50,042 nucleotides of DNA from Acidimicrobiaceae bacterium (GCA_003153575.1 PLZW01000041.1:1180-51221), one strand, 5' to 3'; positions 24,091-33,903 are shown, counted from the stretch's first letter. Numbers and translations: made by a program. Notes: generated by a model from the letters alone, not told the origin.

Positions 24091-25389
24091 ATGGGCCTCC
24101 GTCGACTCGACCTCCGCGGCTTTGCCGGCGACCGGCGCGAGCTTGTCGCCCGGCTGCCGCGTCCGGTCGACGAGCAGGACCGCTCCTCTGATGCGGTGGC
24201 GGCCATCCTGGCCGATGTGCGGGCGAACGGCGACGAAGCGCTTCGTCGCCTGACGGCCTCCTTCGACCACGTCGAGCTCGACGAGTTGCGGGTCCCGGCC
24301 TCGGAGATCTCGGCCGCGCTCGGGCGCATCCCGTCCGAATTGCAGGAGGCCCTCGACGTCGCCCACGACCGGATCCTGGCGTACCACGCGCACGAGGCGG
24401 GCGAGGCGCCGGACGACTTCACCAACGGCGGCATCACCGTCCGCCACCTCATCCGCCCGGTGACTAGGGCCGGTTGCTACGCGCCCGGGGGAAGGGCACG
24501 GTATCCGTCGACCGTCCTGATGTGCGCCGTCCCCGCCCAGGTGGCCGGGGTCGCAGAGATCGTGCTCTGCGTGCCACCGGGTCCGGACGGTCGGATCGAC
24601 GACGCCACCTTGGCCGCGGCCGCCGTGGCCGGGGTGTCCGAGGTCTATTCGGTGGGCGGGGCCCAGGCCATCGCCGCCATGGCCTACGGCACCGACACCA
24701 TCGGCGCCGTCGACGTGATCGTCGGACCGGGCAACCGCTACGTGGCCGAGGCCAAACGCCAGGTATCGGGCGTGGTGGGCGTGGCGTCTGCGTTCGCCGG
24801 CCCGTCCGAAGTGGTGGTGATCGCCGGGCCCGACACACCGCCCGAGTTCGCGGCCATCGACCTGGTGGTCCAAGCCGAACATGGGCCCGACGGTCTGGCC
24901 TGGCTCATCACCTGGTCGGAGGAGGTCGCCGACCGGGTCGATCTGGCGGTCGACCGGATCGTGGCGGGGTCGCCCCGCCGGGTCGACCTCGAGGCGACGC
25001 TGGGCGCCGGCGGCTACGCCGTGCTGGTGGACAACTCACGCCAGGCATGCGCGGTGGCCAACGTGGTCGCTCCGGAGCACCTCGAGATCCTGACCAAGAA
25101 CGCCGGTTCGCTGCTGGCCAACATCGAGTCGGCCGGGGCCGTGTTCCTCGGGGTGAACGCCCCGGCCAGCGTGGGCGACTACCTGGCTGGCCCCAACCAC
25201 GTCCTCCCGACCAACCGGACGGCCCGGTTCGCCAGCGCCCTGCGGGTCGACGACTTCCGCAAGCACATCCACGCCGTCAGCATGGACGACGAGGCGGTCC
25301 GCACCCTCGGCCCCTTTGTCGTGACCTTGGCCGAGACGGAGGGCCTCCCGGCCCACGCCCTGTCAGTTCGGCTCCGATGGCCGACCTAG
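24091..25389 (+). CDS. hisD: Histidinol dehydrogenase
   Basis: Catalyses the last two oxidations of histidine synthesis, histidinol to histidine, with NAD and zinc. The 432-residue frame has the typical VTRAGCYAPGGRARYPSTVL block, SVGGAQAIAAMAYGT, DVIVGPGNRYVAEAKRQV, the zinc-ligand region VVQAEHGPDG, the catalytic Glu-His in APEHLEILTKN, and GPNHVLPTN near the end. Length and order of motifs match the family closely. The hisC ATG lies inside the end of this gene (13-base overlap). First gene of the his run; hisG and hisE, which complete the pathway, are not in the window. Confidence 0.96.
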   Translation: MGLRRLDLRGFAGDRRELVARLPRPVDEQDRSSDAVAAILADVRANGDEALRRLTASFDHVELDELRVPASEISAALGRIPSELQEALDVAHDRILAYHAHEAGEAPDDFTNGGITVRHLIRPVTRAGCYAPGGRARYPSTVLMCAVPAQVAGVAEIVLCVPPGPDGRIDDATLAAAAVAGVSEVYSVGGAQAIAAMAYGTDTIGAVDVIVGPGNRYVAEAKRQVSGVVGVASAFAGPSEVVVIAGPDTPPEFAAIDLVVQAEHGPDGLAWLITWSEEVADRVDLAVDRIVAGSPRRVDLEATLGAGGYAVLVDNSRQACAVANVVAPEHLEILTKNAGSLLANIESAGAVFLGVNAPASVGDYLAGPNHVLPTNRTARFASALRVDDFRKHIHAVSMDDEAVRTLGPFVVTLAETEGLPAHALSVRLRWPT

Positions 25390-26477
25390 GCGAGGGATCG
25401 GCCCGCGGCCTTCCGGGGGTGCGGCCCGACCTCGAGGCCCTGGTCGGCTACCACTCGGCCCAGGTCGACGTCGACGTCCGCCTCAACACCAACGAGTCGC
25501 CCCTGCCGCCTCCCGACGGCTGGCTGGACGCCCTGGCGGATGCCGTCCGAGGCATCGAGTTCAACCGCTACCCGGAACGCGAAGCGACCGGTCTGCGACG
25601 GGCCTTGGCCGGCAGCCACGGGGTGGGTATCGACGAGGTGTTCTGCGCCAACGGCTCGAACGAGGTGCTGCAATGCCTGCTCCTCGCGTACGGGGGGCCG
25701 GGACGGACGGCTGCGCTCTTCGAACCCACGTACACGCTCCACCGGCACATCGCCCGGATCACCGGCACGACGGTGGTGGCCGGGGCACGCCGTGACGACT
25801 TCGCCCTCGACCTCGACGTGGTCGCCGCCGTGGTGGCCGGCTCCGATCCGGCGGTCACCTTTTTGTGCTCGCCCAACAACCCGTCCGGACGGGCCGACAC
25901 CCCGGCCGAGGTCGAGCGGGTGGCCGGGCTCGTGCCCGGGCTGCTCGTCGTCGACGAGGCCTACGGGCAGTTCGCTCCGTCGTCGGCCTTGGCCTTGCGG
26001 CGCGGCGATCCGGCCGGGACCCGGCACGTGGTGGTCGTCCGGACCTTCTCCAAGACGTGGTCGATGGCCGGCGCACGGCTCGGGTACCTGGTCGCCGACC
26101 CCGACGTGGTGGCGGCTTGCGAACTCGTCGCCCTGCCGTACCACCTCGATGCGGCCAAGCAGGCGGCCGGGCGGTTGGCCCTCGACTTCGTCGACGAGAT
26201 GGAGCACCGGGTGGCGGCCATCACCGAGGAGCGCGGGCGCATCGCCGCCGCCTTCGCCGACCTGGCGGTCGAGACGTGGCCGTCGGACGCCAATTTCCTG
26301 CTCTTCCGACCGCTGGCCAAGCCGGCGACGCAGGTGTGGACCGATCTCCTGGCCGCGTCGGTGCTCGTGCGAGACTGTTCGACGTGGCCGGGCCTCACCG
26401 GGTGCCTGCGGGTGACCGTGGGGCTCCCCGAGGAGAACGACCGGTTCCTGGCCGCCCTGACCGAAAGCCTGCGATGA
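25377..26477 (+). CDS. hisC: Histidinol-phosphate aminotransferase
   Basis: A PLP-dependent class I/II aminotransferase of 366 residues that transfers an amino group from glutamate to imidazole-acetol phosphate. Visible motifs are VRLNTNESPLPPP, FNRYPEREATGLRRAL, FCANGSNEVLQ, FEPTYTLHRHIA, LCSPNNPSG, VVDEAYGQF, and the PLP Lys in RTFSKTWSMAGARLGY. The final Arg-containing GCLRVTVGLPEEN binds substrate carboxylate or phosphate. The ATG at 25377 overlaps hisD by 13 bases, and the stop overlaps the hisB ATG as ATGA, so the genes are co-translated. Confidence 0.95.
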   Translation: MADLGEGSARGLPGVRPDLEALVGYHSAQVDVDVRLNTNESPLPPPDGWLDALADAVRGIEFNRYPEREATGLRRALAGSHGVGIDEVFCANGSNEVLQCLLLAYGGPGRTAALFEPTYTLHRHIARITGTTVVAGARRDDFALDLDVVAAVVAGSDPAVTFLCSPNNPSGRADTPAEVERVAGLVPGLLVVDEAYGQFAPSSALALRRGDPAGTRHVVVVRTFSKTWSMAGARLGYLVADPDVVAACELVALPYHLDAAKQAAGRLALDFVDEMEHRVAAITEERGRIAAAFADLAVETWPSDANFLLFRPLAKPATQVWTDLLAASVLVRDCSTWPGLTGCLRVTVGLPEENDRFLAALTESLR

Positions 26478-27118
26478 GCGCTCCCACTCCTGCACCCCGT
26501 CCCGACGACCAGCGAGACCGGCCTCATCGGCGAGCCGCCCAGGTGTCGCGGGCCACCAAGGAGACCTCGATCGAGGTGGAGATCGATCTCGACGGCACCG
26601 GGGACACCGACATCGCCACCGGGCTCCCGTTCTTCGACCACATGGTGAGCCAGCTCGGCAAGCACAGCGGCATCGACATCCGGGTGGCCGCCGTCGGCGA
26701 CCTCGACGTCGACGCCCACCACACGGTCGAGGACGTCGGGATCGCCCTCGGCGACGTGCTGGCCGAGGCCCTCGGCGACAAGGCCGGCGTGAAGCGCTTC
26801 GCCTCGATCTCCCTGCCCCTCGACGAAGCCCTCGTCGATGTGGCCCTCGACCTGTCCGGTCGGCCGTTCCTGGCTTACACCATCGAATTCGCCCCGGACA
26901 CCGCCGGGCTCGGTACTCCGCCCTTCGACCCCCAGCTGGCTGAGGAGTTCTGGCGCGCCTTCGCCACTGCCGCGGCGCTCACCCTCCACATCCGGCTGGT
27001 GACGGGGAAGAACACCCACCACATCCTCGAGGCCTCGTTCAAGGCGGTGGCCCGGTGCTTGCGGGACGCGGTGCGCGTCGAGGGCGGGGGCATCCCCTCG
27101 ACCAAGGGCACGCTGTGA
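26474..27118 (+). CDS. hisB: Imidazoleglycerol-phosphate dehydratase
   Basis: A 214-residue manganese-dependent dehydratase acting two steps before histidinol. It is the stand-alone form, without the phosphatase domain that enterobacterial HisB carries. The metal-binding repeats are present: LPFFDHMVSQLGKHSG and DVDAHHTVEDVGIALG in the first half, and KNTHHILEASFKAVARCL in the second. SRATKETSIEVEIDLDG opens the domain after a 25-residue basic N-terminal extension. The ATG at 26474 overlaps the hisC stop. The 16-base gap before hisH is one of the few within this run. Confidence 0.96.
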   Translation: MSAPTPAPRPDDQRDRPHRRAAQVSRATKETSIEVEIDLDGTGDTDIATGLPFFDHMVSQLGKHSGIDIRVAAVGDLDVDAHHTVEDVGIALGDVLAEALGDKAGVKRFASISLPLDEALVDVALDLSGRPFLAYTIEFAPDTAGLGTPPFDPQLAEEFWRAFATAAALTLHIRLVTGKNTHHILEASFKAVARCLRDAVRVEGGGIPSTKGTL

Positions 27119-27134
27119 AGCCGCCCGCCGCCCC

Positions 27135-27740
27135 GTGATCGCCGTCCTCGACTACGGCATCGGCAACCTGCGCTCGGCCGAGAAGGCGCTCCAGCGGGTG
27201 GGCGCCGATGCCCGGCTGATCGACGATCCCACCGCGGCCGCCGGCGCCGACGGGATCGTCCTGCCCGGCGTGGGCGCCTTCGGCCGGTGCGCGGAGGCCC
27301 TGCGGGCCACCGGCCTCGACGACGTGGCCACCGACGCCGTGGCCCGGGGGATCCCGTTCCTCGGGATCTGCATCGGGTTCCAACTCCTCTACGAGGGATC
27401 GGAGGAGAACCCGTCCGCCGAGGGCCTCGGCGTGCTGCCCGGGGTCGTGCGCCGCCTGCCGACCGGGGTCAAACACCCGCAGATGCAGTGGAACACCCTC
27501 GACATCGCCGGTTCCGACCTGCTGGCCGGGGTGCCCGACCCAGCGTGGGTCTACTTCGTCCACTCGTATGCGCCCGAGCAGACCGTGGACACCACCTCGA
27601 CGTGCGACTACGGCGGCCCGGTGGTGGCCACGGCTGAGCGCGGACCGGTGTGGGGCACCCAATTCCACCCGGAGAAGTCCGGGGCGGTCGGCCTCGGGAT
27701 CCTCGCCAACTTCGTGGCCGCCGTCGACCGCGCCGCCTGA
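27135..27740 (+). CDS. hisH: Imidazole glycerol phosphate synthase, glutaminase subunit
   Basis: Releases ammonia from glutamine and passes it to HisF. The 201-residue class I amidotransferase has VLDYGIGNLRS at the N-terminus, LPGVGAFG (oxyanion loop region), the nucleophile Cys in LGICIGFQLLYEGSEE, and the catalytic His and Glu in GTQFHPEKS. The QMQWN block and FVHSYAP are also family features. The GTG at 27135 has no strong ribosome site; translation from hisB read-through or coupling is likely. The stop overlaps the hisA ATG by one base (TGATG). Confidence 0.95.
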   Translation: MIAVLDYGIGNLRSAEKALQRVGADARLIDDPTAAAGADGIVLPGVGAFGRCAEALRATGLDDVATDAVARGIPFLGICIGFQLLYEGSEENPSAEGLGVLPGVVRRLPTGVKHPQMQWNTLDIAGSDLLAGVPDPAWVYFVHSYAPEQTVDTTSTCDYGGPVVATAERGPVWGTQFHPEKSGAVGLGILANFVAAVDRAA

Positions 27741-28504
27741 TGGACCTCTACCCGGCCATCGACATCCGGGGAGGCGGTGCGGTCCGCCTCACCCAGGGGG
27801 ACTTCGACCGGCAGAGCGAGTACGGCGATCCGGTCGAACTGGCACGGCAATTCGCCAGCGCGGGGGCACCGTGGCTCCACGTGGTCGACCTCGACGCGGC
27901 CCGCTCGGGTCATCCGGTCAATCGCGCACTGATCTTGGCCATCGTGGCGGCGGTCGACGTGCCGGTGCAGACGGGCGGCGGGGTCCGCACCGAGGACGAC
28001 GTCGCCGAACTGCTCGACGGCGGCGTGGCCCGGGTGATCCTCGGGACGGCGGCCCTCGAGGACCCCGGCCTGGTCCACCGCTCGACCGTCGCCCACCCCG
28101 GCCGGGTGGTGCTCGGCCTCGACTACCGGCGTGGCCCGGACGGGCGGGCCGAAGTGGCGGTACGGGGCTGGGAGGAGGGGACGGGGCGCACGGTGGGTGA
28201 GGTCCTCGACGAGATGGGCGGCGCCGGCCTGGCCGCGGTGGTGGCCACGTCAATCGACCGCGACGGGATGCTGTCCGGCCCGGACCTCGACGGCCTGGCC
28301 GTGATCCTGGCGATGACCGAGGTGCCGGTCATCGCGTCGGGAGGCGTGGGGTCGGTCGGGGACATCGACGCCCTGGCCGCCATGGAGGTCACCGCCGCTG
28401 ACGGCTCGCGCCGGCGCCTCCTCGGCGCCATCACCGGCAAGGCGTTGGTGGACGGGAAGATGACGGTGGAGGAGGGGGTGGCGGCGTGCGCACGGTCCGT
28501 GTGA
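27740..28504 (+). CDS. hisA: HisA/PriA-type phosphoribosyl isomerase
   Basis: A 254-residue TIM-barrel isomerase converting ProFAR to PRFAR. Conserved: [20 protein letters not shown] with the first catalytic Asp, [26 protein letters not shown], and the second acid in [14 protein letters not shown], then [11 protein letters not shown]. In many Actinobacteria this gene is the bifunctional PriA that also does the TrpF reaction, but here a separate trpF lies at 37.05 kb, so dual activity would be redundant. The family cannot be split with certainty by eye. The end overlaps hisF by 19 bases. Confidence 0.92.
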   Translation: MDLYPAIDIRGGGAVRLTQGDFDRQSEYGDPVELARQFASAGAPWLHVVDLDAARSGHPVNRALILAIVAAVDVPVQTGGGVRTEDDVAELLDGGVARVILGTAALEDPGLVHRSTVAHPGRVVLGLDYRRGPDGRAEVAVRGWEEGTGRTVGEVLDEMGGAGLAAVVATSIDRDGMLSGPDLDGLAVILAMTEVPVIASGGVGSVGDIDALAAMEVTAADGSRRRLLGAITGKALVDGKMTVEEGVAACARSV

Positions 28505-29256
28505 TCCCCTGCCTCGACGTCGACGACGGCCGGGTGGTCAAGGGCATCCGCTTCACCGACCTGTTCGACGCCGGCGATCCGGTCGAGCTGGCGGCCCGCT
28601 ACGACGCCCAGGGCGCCGACGAGCTCGTCTTCCTCGACATCACCGCCTCGTCCGACCACCGCGGGACCATGGTGGAGGTGGTGGCACGCACGGCCGAGCA
28701 GGTCTTCATCCCCTTCACCGTGGGGGGCGGGGTCCGGACGGTGGACGACGCCCGGCGTCTCCTGCGGGCCGGGGCCGACAAGGTCGGGGTCAACTCGGCC
28801 GCCGTCGACCGTCCCGCGCTGGTCACCGAGCTGGCCGACGAGTTCGGCAGTCAATGTGTGGTGGTTGCCATCGATGCCCGCCGCCGCCCGGGCACCGCCG
28901 ACCTGGCCTGGGAGGTCTACACCCACGGCGGGCGGACGGCCACCGACCTCGACGCCCTGGCCTGGGCCGAGCGCTGCAGCGACCTCGGGGCCGGTGAGCT
29001 GCTGGTCACGTCGATGGACCGGGACGGCACCCGCGACGGGTTCGACCTCGAGCTGACGCGGCGCATCGCCATCCGTTGCCCGGTCCCGTTGGTGGCGTCG
29101 GGTGGGGTGGGGGAGCTCGACCATCTGGTCGAGGGAGCCGTCGAGGGTGCGGCGGACGCCGTCCTGGCCGCCTCCATCTTCCATCTCGGGGAGTTCACCA
29201 TCGCCGAGGCCAAGGCCCACCTGGCCGCCGCCGGCGTGGCCGTGCGACCGGCCTGA
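28486..29256 (+). CDS. hisF: Imidazole glycerol phosphate synthase, cyclase subunit
   Basis: A 256-residue TIM barrel that uses ammonia from HisH to close the imidazole ring, releasing AICAR. Catalytic Asp residues lie in [13 protein letters not shown] (first strand) and [29 protein letters not shown] and [10 protein letters not shown] are the phosphate-binding segments, and the final [11 protein letters not shown] and [12 protein letters not shown] are typical. The GTG at 28486 lies within the end of hisA. All expected motifs are present. The gene ends the tightly coupled hisD-to-hisF run; a new -10 element follows for the next gene. Confidence 0.96.
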   Translation: MRTVRVIPCLDVDDGRVVKGIRFTDLFDAGDPVELAARYDAQGADELVFLDITASSDHRGTMVEVVARTAEQVFIPFTVGGGVRTVDDARRLLRAGADKVGVNSAAVDRPALVTELADEFGSQCVVVAIDARRRPGTADLAWEVYTHGGRTATDLDALAWAERCSDLGAGELLVTSMDRDGTRDGFDLELTRRIAIRCPVPLVASGGVGELDHLVEGAVEGAADAVLAASIFHLGEFTIAEAKAHLAAAGVAVRPA

Positions 29257-29295
29257 CCACGGCCCTCACGGGTTCGGCCCCGTGCAGGGCTGCGG

Positions 29296-29301
29296 TAGCC
29301 T
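29296..29301 (+). promoter_or_regulatory. -10 element (TAGCCT), leaderless GroES-like gene
   Basis: TAGCCT ends 6 bases before the GTG at 29308, indicating an internal promoter within the his-trp cluster. Confidence 0.5.
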
Positions 29302-29307
29302 GCGAAC

Positions 29308-29670
29308 GTGGCGACCACTACCTCTGAGGCCCCGACGAACGGTACGGGCAGCGAAGATGCCCCGCTGGCCATCAACGTGCTCGCCGACCGGGTGCTGGTC
29401 CGGGTCGGGCCGGCCGACGGCGAGCGGCGGTCCCGCGCCGGCATCCTGATCCCGGCTACCGCCCAGGTTTCCCGTCGCCTGACCTGGGCCACGACCATCG
29501 CCGTGGGACCCCACGTCCGGTCGGTCAAGGTGGGTGACACCGTCCTGTTCAACCCTGAGGACCGCTTCGAAGTCGAGGTCCAGGGTGAGGAGTACGTCAT
29601 CCTGCGCGAGCGGGACATCCACGCCGTGGCCGCCACCCGGTTCGACGGTGGGACCGGCCTCTACCTCTGA
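29308..29670 (+). CDS. GroES-like (Cpn10-fold) protein
   Basis: A 120-residue protein with the chaperonin-10 fold pattern: [30 protein letters not shown] (strand plus mobile-loop region), [20 protein letters not shown], and [13 protein letters not shown] at the end. It has a 22-residue Ser/Thr/Gly-rich N-terminal addition and a C-terminal extension. The mobile loop lacks the IVI/L motif expected of a GroEL partner, and no groEL gene lies nearby, so it may not be a true co-chaperonin. It sits between hisF and hisI with its own promoter, and the link to histidine synthesis may be only positional. Confidence 0.8.
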   Translation: MATTTSEAPTNGTGSEDAPLAINVLADRVLVRVGPADGERRSRAGILIPATAQVSRRLTWATTIAVGPHVRSVKVGDTVLFNPEDRFEVEVQGEEYVILRERDIHAVAATRFDGGTGLYL

Positions 29671-29725
29671 ACCGCCCGCACCCCGATCCGCACCCCGAAC
29701 GAACCCGAGCCACCTGGGAGCCCAC

Positions 29726-30133
29726 GTGACCACCCCCGCCATCCCTCCCGCCTTCGTCGCCACGCCCGTACCCCACACCGCGGACGAGCTCGAGGCCATC
29801 ACGTACAACGCCGACGGACTGGTCGGGGCCATCGTCCAGGACGCCTCGGACGGGGCCGTCCTCATGTTCGCCTGGATGAACGCCGAGTCGCTGGCCCAGA
29901 CGCTCGAGTCCGGGCGGACCTGGTTCTGGAGCCGCAGCCGCCAGGAGTTCTGGTGCAAGGGCGAGACGTCGGGCGACCGCCAGTACGTCCGCAGTGTCCG
30001 CTACGACTGCGACGGCGACACCCTGCTCGTGACCGTCGACCAGGAGGGGGCCGGCGCCTGCCACACCGGGCACCGGACCTGCTTCTTCCGGGCCTTCGGT
30101 GAGGACGCCACCGAGGGGGCGGACGAGTCGTGA
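29726..30133 (+). CDS. hisI: Phosphoribosyl-AMP cyclohydrolase
   Basis: A 135-residue zinc and magnesium enzyme that opens the purine ring of PR-AMP, the third step of histidine synthesis. The stand-alone HisI form, with no HisE domain. [20 protein letters not shown] opens the domain; [18 protein letters not shown] holds the first Cys, and [15 protein letters not shown] and [11 protein letters not shown] hold the metal-binding Asp residues and the other two Cys. A GGGAG at 29716-29720 five bases before the GTG at 29726 is a good ribosome site and sets the start. The stop overlaps the trpE GTG, tying histidine and tryptophan genes in one translated string. Confidence 0.95.
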   Translation: MTTPAIPPAFVATPVPHTADELEAITYNADGLVGAIVQDASDGAVLMFAWMNAESLAQTLESGRTWFWSRSRQEFWCKGETSGDRQYVRSVRYDCDGDTLLVTVDQEGAGACHTGHRTCFFRAFGEDATEGADES

Positions 30134-31674
30134 CCGGTGTCACCGGTCCGGGTGTCGAGGGCTTCCGCCGGTTCGCCCGCGCCCACCGGATCGTCCCGGT
30201 GTGGCGCGAGCTCGTGGCCGACACGGTCACCCCGGTGGCGGCCTTCCTCCAGATCGTGGGGACCGGTACGACGAGCGGCTTCCTCCTGGAATCGGTGGAG
30301 GGCGGCGAGCGGTGGGGCCGCTACTCGTTCATCGGGCGCAACCCGCTGGCCACCCTGGTGGCCCAGGGGCACGAGGTCTCCACCCGGGGTGCCCTCGACC
30401 TCGACGACCTGACCGGCGGGGGGGTGACGGGCCATCACGGCGTGCTCGCCGCCCTCGAGGCGATCCTCGACGCCGTCGACTCACCCGACCTGCCCGACCT
30501 GCCGCCGCTGCACGGCGGGTTGGTGGGCTACCTGGGCTATGACGTGGTCCGCGAGGTCGAGCACCTGCCGGATGTACCCGCCGACGACCTCGGCCAGCCC
30601 GACGCCATACTGGCCGTGATCGGCCAGCTCGCCGCCTTCGACCACTGGCGCCAGCGTGTGGTGCTGATCGACAACGTGGTGGTCGATCCCGACTGGACCG
30701 ACGCCGACCTCGACGCCGCCCATGCCGCCGCCGAGTCCCGGTTGGACGACCTGGCCGCCGACTGCGTCCGGCCCACGGCCGAGGCGCCCCGCCTGCTGCC
30801 GCCCCGCCAGTCGCCCCCCGGCGACGTCACCCGGACCATGACCGACGGGTTGTACATGGATGCCGTCCAGGCGGCCAAGGAGCACGTCATGGCCGGCGAC
30901 GTGTTCCAGGTCGTCCTGTCCCAGCGGTTCGACATGGCCGAGCTGGGTGCCGACCCGTTCGACGTCTACCGGGTGCTGCGCCTGGTGAACCCCAGCCCGT
31001 ACCTCTACTTCTTGCGCTTCCCCGAGGTGACGGTGGTCGGCGCGTCGCCCGAGCCGATGGTGCGGCTGCGGGAGGGCACGGTCATCTCGCGCCCGATCGC
31101 CGGCTCGCGCCCCCGGGGGAGCACCCCCGAGGAAGACGCACGTCTCGAGGGCGAGCTGGTCGAGGACCCGAAGGAGGTGGCGGAGCACGTCATGTTGATC
31201 GACCTGGCCCGCAACGACGTCGGGCGGGTGGTCAGCTTCGGCACCGAGGTGGTCGACGAGATCATGGTGGTCGAGCGCTACAGCCACATCATGCATCTGA
31301 CCTCCCAGGTGTCGGGCAGCCTGGCCCCGGGCAAGGGTCCCGTCGACGTACTGCGGGCCACCCTGCCGGCCGGCACCCTGTCCGGGGCGCCGAAGGTCCG
31401 GGCCATGGAGATCATCGACGATCTCGAGCCCACCAAGCGCGGCGTCTACGGAGGTGTCGTCGGCTATCTCGACTTCAGCGGCAACCTCGACACGGCCATC
31501 GCCATCCGCACCATGACCGTGGCCCCAGACGGGCGGGCGTCGGTCCAGGCGGGGGCGGGGATCGTGGCCGACAGCGACCCGGCCTCCGAGAACGCCGAGT
31601 GCGCCCACAAGGCCGCCGCCCTCCTGTCGGCTGTGGCCATGGCCCGTACGGCCTGCTCTGAGGCGCGGACATGA
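30130..31674 (+). CDS. trpE: Anthranilate synthase component I
   Basis: A 514-residue chorismate-using enzyme that makes anthranilate with ammonia from TrpG. The N-terminal LLES motif followed by WGRYSFIG is the tryptophan feedback site. The catalytic part has [67 protein letters not shown] and [15 protein letters not shown], all typical. Neither trpG nor trpD lies in the window, so the amidotransferase subunit must be elsewhere (possibly shared with folate synthesis). The GTG start overlaps the hisI stop, and the stop overlaps the next ATG. No Trp-rich leader peptide precedes it. Confidence 0.96.
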   Translation: MTGVTGPGVEGFRRFARAHRIVPVWRELVADTVTPVAAFLQIVGTGTTSGFLLESVEGGERWGRYSFIGRNPLATLVAQGHEVSTRGALDLDDLTGGGVTGHHGVLAALEAILDAVDSPDLPDLPPLHGGLVGYLGYDVVREVEHLPDVPADDLGQPDAILAVIGQLAAFDHWRQRVVLIDNVVVDPDWTDADLDAAHAAAESRLDDLAADCVRPTAEAPRLLPPRQSPPGDVTRTMTDGLYMDAVQAAKEHVMAGDVFQVVLSQRFDMAELGADPFDVYRVLRLVNPSPYLYFLRFPEVTVVGASPEPMVRLREGTVISRPIAGSRPRGSTPEEDARLEGELVEDPKEVAEHVMLIDLARNDVGRVVSFGTEVVDEIMVVERYSHIMHLTSQVSGSLAPGKGPVDVLRATLPAGTLSGAPKVRAMEIIDDLEPTKRGVYGGVVGYLDFSGNLDTAIAIRTMTVAPDGRASVQAGAGIVADSDPASENAECAHKAAALLSAVAMARTACSEART

Positions 31675-32606
31675 CCGCCGCCGACTCGATGGCGGGTGCC
31701 GAGGCGCTGCGCACCGGCGCGGCGGCCCGGATGGTCGCCCGGGACGTCCTGTCGGTCACCGGTCCCGACGCCGCCAGCTACCTCCAGGGCCAGTGCAGCC
31801 AGGACCTCGACGGACTGGCCGTCGGCGGCTCGGCCGAAGCGTTGCTGCTCAGCCCGCAAGGCAAGATCGACGCCCTCGTGCGGGTGACGCGGGCCGGAGA
31901 GGAGTCGTTTGTGCTCGACACCGATCCGGGATGCGGCGAGGCCGCCCGGGTCCGCCTCGAGCGCTTCCGCCTCCGGACGCGGGTAACGGTCGACGCCCTC
32001 GTATGGGCCTGTCTGTCGCTGCGGGGCCCGGGCGCGTCGACCCTCAGCGTTGAAGCCGGTCCGGAGCTGGTGGTACCGGTGGCGTGGTCCGGTTGGTCGG
32101 GGGTCGACCTGCTCGGACCGCCACCGGCCGGAGATCCCGACCTCTCGTCGTGGCTGCCCGTGGGTGCGGTGCGGTGCGACGAGGAGCCGTGGGAGGCGGC
32201 CCGCATCGAAGCGGGCGTACCCATCGGTGGTCGGGAAGTGACGGCATCCACCATCGCCGCGGAGGTCGGATTGGTCGACCGCACCGTGTCGTTCACGAAG
32301 GGCTGCTTCACCGGGCAGGAGTTGGTGGCCAGGCTCGATGCACGGGGATCGAAGGTGGCCCGGCGGCTGTGCGGCGTGGTTGTGCACGGCGACCTCCGTC
32401 CGCCGGTCGGGGCCGCGGTGTGGACGGTGGACGGTGCCCACGAGGTCGGTGTCCTCACCTCGGTGGCGTGGTCGTCACGACTCGGCGCCGTGGTCGCCCT
32501 GGCCACGCTCCACCGACGGGTGGACCCGCCGGAGATGGTGGTGGTCCGGTGGGACGGCAGCGTGTCGGCCGCCGAGGCGCGCCCGCTGCCGCTCACGACC
32601 ACCTGA
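31671..32606 (+). CDS. ygfZ: YgfZ/GcvT-like folate-binding protein
   Basis: A 311-residue member of the YgfZ family, tetrahydrofolate-binding relatives of GcvT that assist iron-sulphur cluster assembly or repair. The hallmark K-G-C-F-T-G-Q-E appears near residue 210, followed by LVARLDARG. The N-terminal GcvT-like fold shows SYLQGQCSQDL and SPQGKIDALVRV. The ATG at 31671 overlaps the trpE stop (ATGA). Its place after trpE is not explained by pathway; in Actinobacteria ygfZ genes are commonly solitary. A gap of 96 bases with a TACGTT element at 32635 separates it from the next gene. Confidence 0.88.
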   Translation: MTAADSMAGAEALRTGAAARMVARDVLSVTGPDAASYLQGQCSQDLDGLAVGGSAEALLLSPQGKIDALVRVTRAGEESFVLDTDPGCGEAARVRLERFRLRTRVTVDALVWACLSLRGPGASTLSVEAGPELVVPVAWSGWSGVDLLGPPPAGDPDLSSWLPVGAVRCDEEPWEAARIEAGVPIGGREVTASTIAAEVGLVDRTVSFTKGCFTGQELVARLDARGSKVARRLCGVVVHGDLRPPVGAAVWTVDGAHEVGVLTSVAWSSRLGAVVALATLHRRVDPPEMVVVRWDGSVSAAEARPLPLTTT

Positions 32607-32702
32607 CCGTGCCGAGGGAGTGAGCGAGACGCGCTACGTTGCCCCGCAGGCCGGCTCGGCCCGGAGAGTCACCGGGGTCGCCGACGGAGTGGGGGAGAAG
32701 AC

Positions 32703-33875
32703 ATGACGACCGACGCACCGACCGGTGGGCAACCCGAGGGGTCCGTCGAGATGGACACCGACCACATCACCACGTCCACCCGCGACCCGGGCGCCATGCG
32801 GGACCAGTTCGAGCAGTGGTTGGGCGCCACGCTGCCGCCGGGCAGCCGCCCCCGGGTCTTGGCACTGACCAGTCCGGAGAGCAACGGCATGTCATCGGAG
32901 ACGCTGCTCGTCGACGCGGCCTGGACCGAGGACGGTACCGAGGTCACCCGACGCCTGGTCGCCCGCGTCGAGCCGCCGGCCACCGACTACCCGGTATTCA
33001 CCACCTACGACCTCGACATGCAGTTCCGGGTCATCCGCCTGGTGTCCGAGCACACCGACGTGCCCGTCCCGGCCACCCACTGGTACGAGCCGGACCCGAC
33101 GGTCCTGGGCGGCGCCTTCTTCGTCATGGACCGCGTCGACGGTCTCGTTCCGCCCGACGTGATGCCGTACACGTTCGGCGACAACTGGGTCTTCGACGCC
33201 ACCGATGACGCCAGGCGCACGATCCAGGACTCGGCGGTCCGGACCATGGCCGGCATCCACTCCATCACCCCGGCCGACCACGACCTGGGCTTCCTCGAAA
33301 TCGACCAGCCAGGGGCGACCGCCCTCGAGCGGAACCTCAACCACTGGAAGGCGTACCTCGAGTGGGTGGTGGGTGACGAGCGGTCCTCCCTGCTCGACGA
33401 CTGCTTCGCGTGGTTGACCGACCATCTCCCGAGGGACGCCAGCGCCGACGCGCTGTCCTGGGGTGACGGACGGATCGGCAACATGATGTTCCGGGACAAC
33501 CACGTGGTCGCCGTGCTCGACTGGGAGATGGCCGCCGTGGCGCCCCCCGAGGTCGACCTCGGGTGGATGTGCTACCTGCACCTGTTCTTCCAGGACCTCG
33601 CCGTCCAGCTGGGTGCTCCCGGCCTCCCCGACATGTTCCGACCGGCCGACGTCCGGGCCACGTACACGGCGGCCTCGGGTCAGGAACCGGGGGATCTCAC
33701 GTGGCACATCGCCTACGCGGCCATGCGCCACGGAGTGATCATGCGCCGGGTGACGGAGCGGTCGATCCATTTCGGCGAGGCCGAGCGGCCCGACGACATC
33801 GACGCCCTCATCATCCACCGGGACACCCTGGCCGGCATGCTCGACGGCTCCTACTGGAAGGGCGTCGCCCTGTAG
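32703..33875 (+). CDS. Aminoglycoside-phosphotransferase-fold (APH) family kinase-like protein
   Basis: A 390-residue protein with the APH/choline-kinase fold, close in motif style to the ACAD10/11-type phosphotransferases. The N-lobe has SNGMSSETLLVDAAW and a Glu-rich RLVARVEP. FFVMDRVDGLVPPD is the hinge. The catalytic block reads LSWGDGRIGNMMF, so the usual His of H-G-D is Trp while the Asp and the Asn four residues on are kept; AVLDWEMAAVAPPEVDLGW supplies the metal-binding Asp. A ribosome site GGGGGAGA lies just before the ATG. It is likely a small-molecule kinase of unknown substrate; nothing suggests antibiotic resistance as its job. Confidence 0.84.
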   Translation: MTTDAPTGGQPEGSVEMDTDHITTSTRDPGAMRDQFEQWLGATLPPGSRPRVLALTSPESNGMSSETLLVDAAWTEDGTEVTRRLVARVEPPATDYPVFTTYDLDMQFRVIRLVSEHTDVPVPATHWYEPDPTVLGGAFFVMDRVDGLVPPDVMPYTFGDNWVFDATDDARRTIQDSAVRTMAGIHSITPADHDLGFLEIDQPGATALERNLNHWKAYLEWVVGDERSSLLDDCFAWLTDHLPRDASADALSWGDGRIGNMMFRDNHVVAVLDWEMAAVAPPEVDLGWMCYLHLFFQDLAVQLGAPGLPDMFRPADVRATYTAASGQEPGDLTWHIAYAAMRHGVIMRRVTERSIHFGEAERPDDIDALIIHRDTLAGMLDGSYWKGVAL

Positions 33876-33903
33876 CGATGGGCATGCGGCGGGACCACCA
33901 AAC

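Noticed and set aside
29671..30129. Transcription attenuator or Trp leader peptide before trpE
   Set aside because: trpE overlaps hisI directly; there is no space for a leader and no run of Trp codons.
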